64,000 nucleotides of DNA from 21-14-0-10-47-8 sp966211795. Its GTDB lineage: Bacteria; Bdellovibrionota; Bdellovibrionia; Bdellovibrionales; Bdellovibrionaceae. The notes under the pieces were generated by a model. It saw nothing but the letters and a program-made list of their open reading frames with translations. It had not been told where the DNA came from and made no database searches. The DNA is taken from the NCBI GenBank assembly GCA_966211795.1, contig CBIHNW010000005.1, positions 150,343 through 214,342 on the forward strand, written 5' to 3'. Shown one piece after another: positions 41,343-50,127 of this stretch. Each line of letters starts with the position of its first letter. Positions within the stretch are counted from its first letter, which is position 1. A program made the position numbers and the translations under genes.

Positions 41343-42412
41343 CCGCCGATCCAAGCTGTCCATAAAAGCTCCAGCGTCCAAACCGTGATCAGCGCCGTCA
41401 GGCCGGCTTGCCCGATTCGCACGACGGCTTTCATCTGCGACCCCACGGGACTTTGCAGAGAAAGCAAATCACGAATGAACAACCCACTGAACACCAGGCC
41501 CAAGGCAAAGATGGAAAAACCACCACGCAGATGCGCATCTTGGTAATGCAAGAAACCCAAACCCACGACCAACACCAACCAACAGAAGATCAACCAAGCT
41601 TTGCTTTTTTCAAAGCCCAGCCAGGTGACGGTGTTTTCAAATCGGGCCTGATTGTTGATCATCAATTGTTCGAAATTTTTAAGATGCATGTAGAACATGG
41701 AAAACCATCCGGTCATGCATCCCAGAAAAAACACGCTCCAATCAAACGCGCCTCCCATAGAAAATTGCATGCCAACGGTCAGCGCTGGCCCCAGCAAAAC
41801 AAAAACGGTCCACTCGCTCCAACGGCGATACTTCAAGCCCATTTTGTACGAGGTCATGCCGAAAATTCCGAGCAGCGCAAACGTTCCGACCAGGATCAAG
41901 ATTTGTGGATGCCGAACGATCGCCGGCAAACCCAGCAAAATACCGAGACCTAAATACAAGAACGACCAAGTGTGAACTTGAGCCGCAGTCACCCAACCTT
42001 TTTGAATGGCGTGGCTGCCCGAATTGGGATGCAGTCGATCCAGTCCTGACAGATGATCTAAATAATCATTGCGCAAATTGACCGCCGTCATCAAGCACAA
42101 GGCACCCAAAGCACCTAAACCACTGGTCACCGGATCTAGCAGCGTCCCTGCTTTCCAGTTTTTGATGAAGACCAGAAATATGGGAAAGGCCACCATCAAG
42201 AGATTGCGCACCTTCAAAACCTGCAACCAGTGCAGCCCTAGAAAGGGTGGTTGAATTTGGGCTTTCGGTAAAATTTGAAAAGTCACCTGCTCGGACGCCG
42301 TATTGACGTTTAACGATTGCAGCGGCAACGCCCGGTGATCCTGAGAGAAAGTTCCCTTGATGTAATCCGGAAATCGAGGATCGCTTTTAGACAGCGTGAT
42401 CAGCTCGGTCAT
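41339..42412 (-). CDS. UbiA-like prenyltransferase, second Asp motif altered
   Basis: The 357-residue product has an extra N-terminal 65 residues, then about eight or nine membrane segments. The first Asp-rich motif is VNLRNDYLDHLSGLDRLHPN, typical of MenA/UbiA enzymes, which attach a polyprenyl chain to an aromatic ring. The second motif, NNLRDxExD in MenA, reads LKNFEQLMINNQARFENT without the Asp pairs, so activity is uncertain. Its ATG overlaps the polyprenyl synthase stop, which suggests they work together. A clear MenA is encoded at 49139, so this one may act on another ring. Confidence 0.75.
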   Translation of the reverse strand: MTELITLSKSDPRFPDYIKGTFSQDHRALPLQSLNVNTASEQVTFQILPKAQIQPPFLGLHWLQVLKVRNLLMVAFPIFLVFIKNWKAGTLLDPVTSGLGALGALCLMTAVNLRNDYLDHLSGLDRLHPNSGSHAIQKGWVTAAQVHTWSFLYLGLGILLGLPAIVRHPQILILVGTFALLGIFGMTSYKMGLKYRRWSEWTVFVLLGPALTVGMQFSMGGAFDWSVFFLGCMTGWFSMFYMHLKNFEQLMINNQARFENTVTWLGFEKSKAWLIFCWLVLVVGLGFLHYQDAHLRGGFSIFALGLVFSGLFIRDLLSLQSPVGSQMKAVVRIGQAGLTALITVWTLELLWTAWIGG

Positions 42413-43365
42413 GAGGGCTTTCGTCTCCAGTAAAGAATTTCCGTCAGCGGCTCGAGATCTTTCAATAGCGATTGTTCATCCTCGCTCAGGTAACGGCTCA
42501 GGGTCTTGAGATGATGTTGATACAGTTGAATCAGAAAAACATTTTTCTCGTCGAACTCTTTCACGGATTGTTCGAACTGATCTTGCCCGCCCACGCAGGC
42601 ATGAAAATCCGCCAGGGTCTGCGCGCCTTTGAGCTTTTGGCGACTTTCATTTGACAGACCTCGCGTTGCAAATGCGGCAAACGAATTCAGGTAACCGGAT
42701 TTGAGATCACCCAAGACAGCTTTGCCTTCATTGTTGCGAATGTCGTAATCCAACAAATCATCGGAGCGTTGAAACAGCTGTCCCAGCAAAGTTCCCATTT
42801 CTTCCAGCGTCGTGTGCAATTCGGTTTCGTATCGTTCCAGCGCAATAAAGGGCGCCCGCAAGCACCATTTGAAAAGCGATGCCGTTTTCAAATTGTGGAC
42901 GCGGTCCAATTGGCTCAATTCAACATTGAGATCGCCGACCAAAGAATCCTGCAACCACTCGCCCTCGAGCAAATCTGAAATCACCTGCGCCGTGTACTGG
43001 ACCAAACGAATGTTGCCGAAGCTTGAGAGATTCACCATCACGCGCGCCAACAGATAATCTCCGGCCAGCACCGCGTATTCCGGGGTGAAGCGCAGCCACG
43101 CGGCCGTCTTCCCGCGACGCAATTGCGAGCGATCGATCAGATCATCATGCAACAAAGAAGCGTTGTGGATGAATTCAATCGTTTGTGCGAGCAAAGTCTC
43201 GGTGCGATTTGGAATCTTCAGGTGCACCGCAAACATCTTGATCAATTTCGCGCGAAACCCTTTGCCGCCGGAAAAGAGATCATCATACAGGGTGTTCAAT
43301 TTCGGCAGATAAGCCGGAAAATCCTGTGGATCAAATATCTTGATGTCGCTACTTCGGACGTCCAT
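42409..43365 (-). CDS. polyprenyl diphosphate synthase
   Basis: The 318-residue enzyme should elongate isoprenoid diphosphates to the side chain of menaquinone or a carrier lipid. The first Asp-rich motif is ASLLHDDLIDRSQLRRGKTA and the second is LFQRSDDLLDYDIRN followed by KAVLGDL, the standard DDxxD pair of the IspB/GGPPS group. GGKGFRAKLI is the usual GGKRxRP-like region with changed Arg/Pro. It heads a four-gene unit with an ATGA overlap to the UbiA-like gene. Chain length cannot be read off safely. Confidence 0.9.
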   Translation of the reverse strand: MDVRSSDIKIFDPQDFPAYLPKLNTLYDDLFSGGKGFRAKLIKMFAVHLKIPNRTETLLAQTIEFIHNASLLHDDLIDRSQLRRGKTAAWLRFTPEYAVLAGDYLLARVMVNLSSFGNIRLVQYTAQVISDLLEGEWLQDSLVGDLNVELSQLDRVHNLKTASLFKWCLRAPFIALERYETELHTTLEEMGTLLGQLFQRSDDLLDYDIRNNEGKAVLGDLKSGYLNSFAAFATRGLSNESRQKLKGAQTLADFHACVGGQDQFEQSVKEFDEKNVFLIQLYQHHLKTLSRYLSEDEQSLLKDLEPLTEILYWRRKPS

Positions 43366-43480
43366 CGCTGCGCGTTACCAACCTGTCGAGATTTGTTTGA
43401 ACGGTTTATTGAAAAGAGAAATAGATTTCAAAGAATCCGACCTTGAAGTCAAGGAAAGCTTGCTTCATAACTGATCCTTC

Positions 43481-43903
43481 ATGGCTGTGCATTTTAAGAA
43501 AGAATTCCAGGTGCGTTTTCGCGAAGCTGATCCGGCGGGTATTGGCTATTTCGCCAACGTTTTTAGCTTTGCCCACGACGCTTTCGAGGATTTCATCCAA
43601 GCGGCGGGCTTTACCTGGAAAGAGTGGTTTCAAACCAAGGAACACATCGTGCCCATTCGCCACACGGAATGTAATTTTATGCGCCCCTTTCTGCCGGGCG
43701 AAAACTATCAAATTGCGGTCAGTGTTGCCAAGCTGGGGGATTCCTCTTTTCAAATGAAATACCGGTTTTTGCAGGGCTCGAATCAACATGCCGAAGTCCG
43801 CATGACTCATGTCTTCTTGGATGCAAAGTCGAAGCAGAAAACATCCGTTCCCGACTTGGTCCGCAATCGCTTAAAGGTTTATCTCGATGCCGAAGCCGTC
43901 TAG
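43481..43903 (+). CDS. 4HBT-family thioesterase, candidate DHNA-CoA hydrolase
   Basis: The 140-residue hot-dog-fold protein begins FQVRFREADPAGIGYFANVF, in which the Asp is the usual catalytic residue of 4-hydroxybenzoyl-CoA thioesterases (D-x-x-G-x-x-Y-x-x-x-Y). Some members of this group hydrolyse 1,4-dihydroxy-2-naphthoyl-CoA in menaquinone or phylloquinone synthesis. Given menA, menB, menC and menE in the window and the polyprenyl synthase next door, that is a good candidate role, but YbgC-like thioesterases look alike. The 3' end overlaps the YkgJ-type gene by 17 bases. Confidence 0.75.
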   Translation: MAVHFKKEFQVRFREADPAGIGYFANVFSFAHDAFEDFIQAAGFTWKEWFQTKEHIVPIRHTECNFMRPFLPGENYQIAVSVAKLGDSSFQMKYRFLQGSNQHAEVRMTHVFLDAKSKQKTSVPDLVRNRLKVYLDAEAV

Positions 43904-44378
43904 CACAGAAAAAAAAGAATGGTGGAGTGAAGGCCTGCGCTTTCAATGTCAGGGTTCTGGCAAATGCTGCACGTCTCATGGTGAATACGGATTCGTTTTT
44001 CTGACGACCGAAGATCGTCAGCGAATGGCGGATCATTTGGGACTTGGACTTGTGGCCTTCACGCGCAAATATTGTGATCGCAGCAATGGCGTTTATCACC
44101 TCAAAGAAGACGGCAAAAATCCGGATTGCATGTTTTTAAAAGAGAAACGTTGTTCGGTTTACGAGGCTCGTCCCATTCAGTGTCGAACTTGGCCCTTCTG
44201 GCCCGACGTGATGAACGCTAAAACCTGGAAAAAAGAAGTCGTCACGTTCTGTCCTGGCGTCGGCAAGGGTCCGCTTGTTCCGGCCAGCCAAATTCGCAAG
44301 GTCATGAACGAGCAAGCGGCCAGCGAACTGGCGCTGGATCAAGACGCGATCCAATCTTTGAAGGCTTCGGTTCGCTGA
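43887..44378 (+). CDS. YkgJ-family cysteine cluster protein
   Basis: The 163-residue product has the family pattern FQCQGSGKCCTSHGEYGF, a second block in PDCMFLKEKRCSVYEARPIQ and the third in CRTWPFWPD, with TFCPGVG. The eight or so cysteines probably bind zinc or an iron-sulphur cluster. The function of the family is not known in general. It overlaps the thioesterase gene by 17 bases, so they are co-expressed, and its 3' end overlaps the convergent solute-binding-protein gene by 77 bases. Confidence 0.85.
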   Translation: MPKPSSTEKKEWWSEGLRFQCQGSGKCCTSHGEYGFVFLTTEDRQRMADHLGLGLVAFTRKYCDRSNGVYHLKEDGKNPDCMFLKEKRCSVYEARPIQCRTWPFWPDVMNAKTWKKEVVTFCPGVGKGPLVPASQIRKVMNEQAASELALDQDAIQSLKASVR

Positions 44379-45195
44379 TATCCGCCGGTCTTTTTTTAAA
44401 TTGTTTGCTGCCCTCGTTTTGTGGCGCCCATTTTTGGTGAATCTTATCCAATCCACCCTTTTGCTTCAGACGTCGAAAACCCTCTTTGTAAGTATCGCGC
44501 GCCCAAATGCCGAGCGGTGACTTGAGACTGAAACCAATCGTCCCAGTTTCTTGTCCGCATTGAAATGCAAAAGCCACCTTCTCTTCCACGCCTGCCGCAA
44601 CGGCTTTTTTATTTCGCGGTTCAAGATCATTGGTGATGACCACGGCGGCGTCCAATCGACCCAGAGCCAAGCGCTGCAGACTTTGCGTATCGGTTCCGCT
44701 GACAGCCCAAGACCCACTCTTTTTCTGCAGAGCCATGGTGGCCGATGGATACTCGTAACCCCGAACAACACCGATCGTTTTTCCCGGGGGAAGCTGGCAG
44801 CCGTTCGAGGGAGGACGTGGCAAAGGATTTTGTTTGTTTTCAAAAATATCCGAATTCAAAATGATCAATGGTTCTTTCGCAAGCTCAATCAATCCTTTGT
44901 ATTCCGGCAACCAGGTCATGCTCACGCAGGCGGTAATTTTTCCGGCCAGCGCCATTTCTTTACATCGTGAATACGGAACGACTTGTTTTCGAACTTTGAC
45001 ATTCATTTCTTGAAAAGAGGCTTCAACGACATCATTGGCGTATCCCGTCCCATCAGGATTCGACCAGGGTGCGGCCGCGTCTTCAAACATGATCTCGACT
45101 TCCGCAGGGCTTTCAGCCGCAGAGGCCTGCAAATGGAAGGAAAGAAAAGTGAATCCAAGGTGAAAAATAAATATATATTTAGAGAGAAATTCCAT
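44302..45195 (-). CDS. periplasmic solute-binding protein, family 3-like
   Basis: The 297-residue product has a signal peptide (MEFLSKYIFIFHLGFTFLSF, cleaved near ASA). The mature sequence has PAEVEIMFEDAAAPWSNPDG, GYANDVVEASFQEMNVKVRK, VVPYSRCKEMALAGKITACV and LALGRLDAAVVITNDL, the layout of family 3 amino-acid-type binding proteins. No transporter genes are adjacent, so it may be an orphan receptor. The C-terminal 30 residues are Pro/Lys/Arg-rich and run into the YkgJ gene on the other strand. I used ATG 45195, which opens the signal peptide; 45243 is an earlier in-frame start. Confidence 0.75.
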   Translation of the reverse strand: MEFLSKYIFIFHLGFTFLSFHLQASAAESPAEVEIMFEDAAAPWSNPDGTGYANDVVEASFQEMNVKVRKQVVPYSRCKEMALAGKITACVSMTWLPEYKGLIELAKEPLIILNSDIFENKQNPLPRPPSNGCQLPPGKTIGVVRGYEYPSATMALQKKSGSWAVSGTDTQSLQRLALGRLDAAVVITNDLEPRNKKAVAAGVEEKVAFAFQCGQETGTIGFSLKSPLGIWARDTYKEGFRRLKQKGGLDKIHQKWAPQNEGSKQFKKRPADISEPKPSKIGSRLDPAPVRWPLARS

Positions 45196-45468
45196 TTTGC
45201 CTTGCCCTTCTGCTGCGAATCCACTCTTCATCAATTTTATCACTTTGATCCGCCGTCTGAATTATCAATTGAATGATCAGAAGCAAAATCATCGCCAAAA
45301 TATCCTTTCATTTTTAGATCCATTTTGGAATATGCCCCGCATGCAGTGTCTATAAACACCAACAGAATTCAGTGCTTGGCATACAGCCGAAGCCGACCCT
45401 GGAAAATAAATGCGACCTGACATTGACATTGCGTCAAACGCTTCCCAATTTAAAGTCAGGAGACCCAA

Positions 45469-46149
45469 ATGCAGACCCTCATCATGAGCACCTGGCTCAC
45501 GCGCAAGCCTCACCCCTGGAGTTTTATCATTGGCGCCGTGATGACCTTGATCATGGCCTTCATGAGCCTGGTGTACCTGCGAGACTTTTTTCACGTTGGT
45601 ATTCTGATGCCCGCCAGCCGGGACTTGGTCTTCAATCAACACGAAGCCTGGCGATTGTGGTCCACGTTGTTTGCTCATGCCGATGAAAAACATTTGCTAT
45701 CGAATTCGTTTCTATTTTTTATTCTTGGATCTTTTATGACGGGTTATTTCGGCCTTTGGAATTTTCCGTTGATGGCCATTCTTTTCGGCGGACTGACCAA
45801 CTGGTACGTTTTGCAATCGATGCCGATGGAAACGAAACTGATCGGCATGTCCGGCGTCGTCTTTTGGCTTGGCGGCGCTTGGCTGATTCTCTATTTTTTC
45901 ATCGAGCGTCGGAAAAGTCTTTACCAACGGGCGATTCGCGCGCTGGGCGTCGGCTTGCTCCTCTTTTTTCCGGCCGAAGCATTTGATCCCTCCATCAGCT
46001 ATCAAAGCCATTTGATTGGCTTCACGCTTGGGGTCCTGTGGGGCATCATCTACTTTGCGTTGAACCGAAAGCGCTTTCGCTCGGCTGAAACATACCGAAT
46101 TGTTTTGGACGACCCGCCCCTGATCGAACCTCAGCAAATCTCCTCTTAA
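45469..46149 (+). CDS. rhomboid-family intramembrane serine protease
   Basis: The 226-residue membrane protein has six or more hydrophobic segments and the rhomboid active site: GMSGVVFWLGGAW with the nucleophile Ser128, and SYQSHLIGFTLGVLWGIIY with His181. The WRLWSTLFAHADEKHLLSNS block is the H-x-x-x-N oxyanion-side motif. Rhomboids cut membrane proteins within the bilayer. AGGAG lies six bases before the ATG. It lies alone between a solute-binding protein gene and a lipoprotein gene. Substrates are unknown. Confidence 0.92.
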   Translation: MQTLIMSTWLTRKPHPWSFIIGAVMTLIMAFMSLVYLRDFFHVGILMPASRDLVFNQHEAWRLWSTLFAHADEKHLLSNSFLFFILGSFMTGYFGLWNFPLMAILFGGLTNWYVLQSMPMETKLIGMSGVVFWLGGAWLILYFFIERRKSLYQRAIRALGVGLLLFFPAEAFDPSISYQSHLIGFTLGVLWGIIYFALNRKRFRSAETYRIVLDDPPLIEPQQISS

Positions 46150-46290
46150 TCTGGCACTTCTTTCGCATTTGAAGAAATCCTTGGTTGGTCCGTCACCACA
46201 AAGCATTTTGTCGGTGTGGACCTGAATCATTTTCAGATCTGTCCAATCTTTCAACAGTCGAGATGATTCCAGGCTTGCAGAGGAGCTTTT

Positions 46291-47052
46291 ATGAATTCGA
46301 AAATCTATCTCACGCTCATGCTCATATTCTTGATCACCGGCTGTGGTTTCCACACGCAAATCAATAAAGAATTCGCCCCATCCGGAGCAAGCGATACGAC
46401 CCAGGCTCAGGCCGAGCAGCAAGCCACTCTGCGTGGGCGGGCCCTGAATCGGGATCAGAAATTCAAAGGCGCGCTGGCGGTGATTGAAGTCGGCAACTTG
46501 AATTTATCAAAGACCGCCCAGCCGGGAAGCGTGACCTTTGCGGGCATCGCCGCCACCCTGGATGCGGCCCAGAAAATGACTTTGAACGAGAAAATCCATG
46601 TCGATCTCGAGACGAATACCGCCGCGATCCGCGAGATTGAAACGGAAGAAATGGCGCCGATCAACGAAGTCACCAGTCGCAAAACCTATATCAACGCTGG
46701 CTGCGGAAATTTGAATCCCAAAAAGATCGAAGGTTTGACCGAGGTGAAAATGAAAATTCAGCATGGATTTATTCATGCTCACGCCGATAAGGTGTTCTTA
46801 TGCGGACGCTCCACGATCTCGTGGCGATATGCGGTGCTTTCCGCGAATGAGCTCGTGATGGATCATCTCAGCCTTGTCCAGTTGAACGGTTCTGGAGTTT
46901 TGAATATCTTTGCCAGAAGCTTATCCCTGATCGGCGACAACCACATCGTCACTTTGGATCAACCAACGGCAGGAGACCCAAAGGCCGGATCGCCGGTTTT
47001 CTTTTCGGTGCTCGACCGAATCCAAGGATTGGGATCCTTGCGAATCAATTAG
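46291..47052 (+). CDS. lipoprotein of unknown function
   Basis: The 253-residue product has a lipoprotein signal with lipobox FLITGC. The mature N-terminus is polar, with APSGASDTTQAQAEQQATLR. The later part is rich in beta-type sequence (GSVTFAGIAATLDAA, AGCGNLNPKKIEGLTEVKMK, GSGVLNIFARSLSLIGDNHI) and repeats a pattern that could form a beta-helix. No known family. It converges on the menE gene with 6 bases between stop codons. Confidence 0.6.
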   Translation: MNSKIYLTLMLIFLITGCGFHTQINKEFAPSGASDTTQAQAEQQATLRGRALNRDQKFKGALAVIEVGNLNLSKTAQPGSVTFAGIAATLDAAQKMTLNEKIHVDLETNTAAIREIETEEMAPINEVTSRKTYINAGCGNLNPKKIEGLTEVKMKIQHGFIHAHADKVFLCGRSTISWRYAVLSANELVMDHLSLVQLNGSGVLNIFARSLSLIGDNHIVTLDQPTAGDPKAGSPVFFSVLDRIQGLGSLRIN

Positions 47053-47058
47053 AAGGTA

Positions 47059-48168
47059 TCACCAAGCTTTCGCCGACTTTTTCTTCCATGGTAAATCGGC
47101 GACTGTCTGCAGCTCTTGAATTCTTTCGAAGGGCGCCACTTGACGATTGAACTGATCGCGAACGGAAGCGCCATCCAGTCCACCGAGCACCTGAAGAATC
47201 AAGCGATGGCCCAGCCGAGAATCCGGCACCGCCGAAAGATTAAAATTTTGCCACGCTTGCGGAAAAAGATCCTGTGCCACTTGATCCAAAATATTTCTGA
47301 GCTTTTGCAGCTCGACCCCTTCGCCCAGAATTTTCAAAAAATCCGTTCCGCGTCCCAAAGGAATCAGCGTTCGGTCTTGCAGCTGCACCAGATCCTGAGC
47401 TTGGTACCATCCATTCACTTTCGGATCCGTCCAGCTAGCAGCACCATCCACAACCTGGGCAAAACCGGTCAGCAACGAAGGGCTGCTGATTTGCAAGTGA
47501 CCTTCTGTCGTCACCCGTGCTTCGACATGCGAAAGAAGCTGCAGCTCTCTTCGTCCGCGACTCCAACCATTCAAATCTGCAGTCGCGATCTGCGAACAAC
47601 ATTCCGTCATTCCGTAGCTGGGAAGCACCGGCCAATTCAGCGCGATCGCTTTTTGATAAAGATCATCGGACAAGGCGGCCCCGCCGATAACAATTGCGCG
47701 TAAAGAAGGGGGAGACTTTCGCCCGGTCTGCACGAGATCAAAAATCTGAGTTGGCACCAACGCCGACAAGGTCACTTTTTCGGACTCGGCCAATTGAATG
47801 AAGCGCTCAGGATCCCAAGCGCTTTCGGTGACGACCTTGGCGCCCGATAGAAAGGCGCGCACTTCGATCGACAACCCACCCACATGGAATTTTGGCAGGT
47901 TCTGCAGCCACACATCTTTCGCGTGGCTTGCCAAATGACGGTTCACTGCTTCGGCGGAAGCCAGAAATGCTTTCTTTGAGAGTGCGATCAATTTCAATGA
48001 TTGGTTTGCCGATTTGGAAGAGCCCGAAGACGCAATCCAAATATGCCCAGGTAACGAGTGCTGACGGGACAAATCCCACAGCTCATTTTTTTCGATTTCA
48101 GAAAGTCGAGGATTCAAAAGAACATGCGAGCTTTCGTCGTGCCAATTTATTTTTGAACCGGTGTCCAT
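47059..48168 (-). CDS. menE: o-succinylbenzoate--CoA ligase (MenE-like)
   Basis: The 369-residue product is an AMP-forming synthetase of short MenE type. The ATP loop is HIWIASSGSSKSANQSLKLI, with Ser/Gly-rich character but a shortened end, and the A5 motif PSYGMTECCSQIATADL is clear. The C-terminal hinge is PLGRGTDFLKILGEGVELQ and the final Lys lies in WKKKSAKAW. MenE converts o-succinylbenzoate to its CoA thioester in menaquinone synthesis. The start overlaps menC by 22 bases. It is shorter than E. coli MenE (451), but the neighbours menC and menA support the call. Confidence 0.85.
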   Translation of the reverse strand: MDTGSKINWHDESSHVLLNPRLSEIEKNELWDLSRQHSLPGHIWIASSGSSKSANQSLKLIALSKKAFLASAEAVNRHLASHAKDVWLQNLPKFHVGGLSIEVRAFLSGAKVVTESAWDPERFIQLAESEKVTLSALVPTQIFDLVQTGRKSPPSLRAIVIGGAALSDDLYQKAIALNWPVLPSYGMTECCSQIATADLNGWSRGRRELQLLSHVEARVTTEGHLQISSPSLLTGFAQVVDGAASWTDPKVNGWYQAQDLVQLQDRTLIPLGRGTDFLKILGEGVELQKLRNILDQVAQDLFPQAWQNFNLSAVPDSRLGHRLILQVLGGLDGASVRDQFNRQVAPFERIQELQTVADLPWKKKSAKAW

Positions 48169-49142
48169 TCCAACTTATCCCAAAGGTCATCAAAACCAAT
48201 TCCCGTGCCCCTGATTTCTTTCAAGAAAGGCCCCGTGGTTTGAATCAGACCAGTGAATTCATTGGGCTTGTATGCCTTTAAAGTCAAGCAGCCGCAGTCC
48301 AACAAAGTATTGGGATAGAATTTTTTGATCTCCAAAGCCTGCGCCATTGCGTGCGCCACGCCGACCGGATGATCCAGCGAGCTTGAGACCGCCATTTTCA
48401 AATGGTATTTGCTGACAAAACGAAGCGCTTTATCCATGTCCATTCGCGCCGGCTTCAGGATCACCACTTGGAATGGAGGCTTGGACGTAAATTTATCCCA
48501 CGCGATTTTTTCGCTCTCGATATCGATCGCGAGCGGCACGATTTTGGCCGCTTCGGTCCACGCATCGATCGCCCAAGGCACCGGATCTTCGACAAATTCG
48601 ATGCGCGCTTTTTCCGCTGCTCCCATATGGGAAAAAAAGCGTTCGAATTCAGAAAAATCCGTCTTGGCATTAAAGTCCAAGCGCACCAGCACCGGATTTT
48701 GTTTTAAGAATCTGGTGATGAATTTGCCTTCTTCATCCACCGCACGGCCGACCTTGATTTTAAAAGTCGTAAATCCTGCCGAACGAGCTTCCTTGATACT
48801 GGCTTCCGAAAATTTCGTGAAATCAGTGACCAAAAAATGATTTTTGATTTTAGAAGAGCCGACATGAGCGTTTTTTCGCTCCCGCCGCCAAGCCGCATCT
48901 CTTTTAGCAAGCCAAATGGACTGCTCGACCAGCGGGCTCACTTTGCCCTGAGACAAAGCGCGAATTTGATCAACGATATCGGCGTCACCAAATTCAGGCC
49001 AAGGGAAAATATCCGCGTAACCGGTATTGCCGTTGGGCCACTGCACTTTGAGCAAAGAGCCGGCCCGAGGTGAGGCATCGGCCACCGCCCCAAAAACTTG
49101 CCACGGGTGCAATTCGTAACGACTGGTCCAAAATTTGATCAT
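48147..49142 (-). CDS. menC: o-succinylbenzoate synthase
   Basis: The 331-residue enolase-superfamily protein dehydrates SHCHC to o-succinylbenzoate. Active-site residues are visible: FTTFKIKVGRA (KxK base), LVRLDFNAKTD (metal Asp), IEFVEDPVPW (metal Glu), LAIDIESEK (metal Asp) and FQVVILKPARMD (second catalytic Lys). This spacing is that of OSBS enzymes. Its ATG overlaps the menA TGA (ATGA), and menE follows with a 22-base overlap, so the three genes are one translational unit. Confidence 0.9.
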   Translation of the reverse strand: MIKFWTSRYELHPWQVFGAVADASPRAGSLLKVQWPNGNTGYADIFPWPEFGDADIVDQIRALSQGKVSPLVEQSIWLAKRDAAWRRERKNAHVGSSKIKNHFLVTDFTKFSEASIKEARSAGFTTFKIKVGRAVDEEGKFITRFLKQNPVLVRLDFNAKTDFSEFERFFSHMGAAEKARIEFVEDPVPWAIDAWTEAAKIVPLAIDIESEKIAWDKFTSKPPFQVVILKPARMDMDKALRFVSKYHLKMAVSSSLDHPVGVAHAMAQALEIKKFYPNTLLDCGCLTLKAYKPNEFTGLIQTTGPFLKEIRGTGIGFDDLWDKLEWTPVQK

Positions 49143-50017
49143 AAGAAAAATCCCACCGAAAGCAGGACACCGAAAACCATGTGCAAGGCGGCCGCTTTCC
49201 CCAGAAATTTATTATAGGCTGGACTGGGCTCGGTCTTAAAGACCAGTTTCGAAATCAGCATGGCCAGCGGTAAAATTAAAAATGGCAACAGAAAGGCACC
49301 GTACCTTGCCTGCATGAGCCAGTAAATGCCTATCAAGAAAGGGGAAAAACATAAAAAAGCAATTTCCCATCTGGCAAAACGAATCCCGAATCGAACCGGC
49401 AAAGTTTTTTTATCCACCAGGCGGTCCCCTTCATGATCGCGAAGATTATTGATGGCAATCAAAACTGCGCAGTGCAATCCGACCTGTAATCCCGCATAGA
49501 ATGCGCCGCTGGTCCAAGCTCCGGTGTGCAGATAATAGACTCCACCCACGGCGATCAAACCAAAAAACAAAACAACGAACAAATCGCCCAATCCTTTGTA
49601 TGCCAGTGGAAAAGGTCCGGCGGTGTAGGCATATCCCATCGCCACCGAAATCAAACCTATTCCCAAAATAGCTTTGCCACCCAACCACACCAAAGGAACG
49701 CCGCAAAGGACGGCCAACGCAAAAAAGAAAGTTCCCATCCACAGCACTTGGCGAGCCGTGAAAATTCCGGCCTGGGTCACCCGTTGCGGACCAATGCGCT
49801 TTTCCGTGTCCGCGCCTTTTTGAAAGTCCACGGCATCGTTCACGAAGTTGGTTCCGATTTGAATGAAAATCGAAGCAAGCAATGTCAAAACGCTAACCCA
49901 CCAGATGATTTTTCCGGTTTCAACTTTGGCGAGAGTGGTCCCCACCAAAATCGGAATCAACGCAGCCGTCAGAGTTTTCGGGCGAGCGGCCAGAACCCAT
50001 GCTTTCAAATTTGCCAT
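49139..50017 (-). CDS. menA: 1,4-dihydroxy-2-naphthoate polyprenyltransferase
   Basis: MenA attaches the polyprenyl chain to 1,4-dihydroxy-2-naphthoate in the inner membrane. The 292-residue product begins MANLKAWVLAARPKTLTAAL, the typical MenA start, with both Asp-rich motifs: FVNDAVDFQKGADTEKRIGP and LIAINNLRDHEGDRLVDKKT. About nine membrane segments follow. I chose ATG 50017; the long upstream frame to 50266 overlaps the divergent rmuC gene and reads as spurious. It is the first gene of the menA-menC-menE unit. Confidence 0.93.
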   Translation of the reverse strand: MANLKAWVLAARPKTLTAALIPILVGTTLAKVETGKIIWWVSVLTLLASIFIQIGTNFVNDAVDFQKGADTEKRIGPQRVTQAGIFTARQVLWMGTFFFALAVLCGVPLVWLGGKAILGIGLISVAMGYAYTAGPFPLAYKGLGDLFVVLFFGLIAVGGVYYLHTGAWTSGAFYAGLQVGLHCAVLIAINNLRDHEGDRLVDKKTLPVRFGIRFARWEIAFLCFSPFLIGIYWLMQARYGAFLLPFLILPLAMLISKLVFKTEPSPAYNKFLGKAAALHMVFGVLLSVGFFL

Positions 50018-50127
50018 TTGGCGATTTTGTTCCTTTTTTCCGGGCTTGAGAAGCTGAATTCTTGCTATCAGCATGCGAGAGGAAATCCCTCTTTCCATTT
50101 CGCGATGCGCAGTGCTAAAATTCCAGA

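Noticed and set aside
45289..45693. 134-codon minus-strand frame overlapping the rhomboid gene
   Set aside because: It is antisense to the rhomboid start and its ribosome-binding site, and has a His/Gln-rich product without a family.
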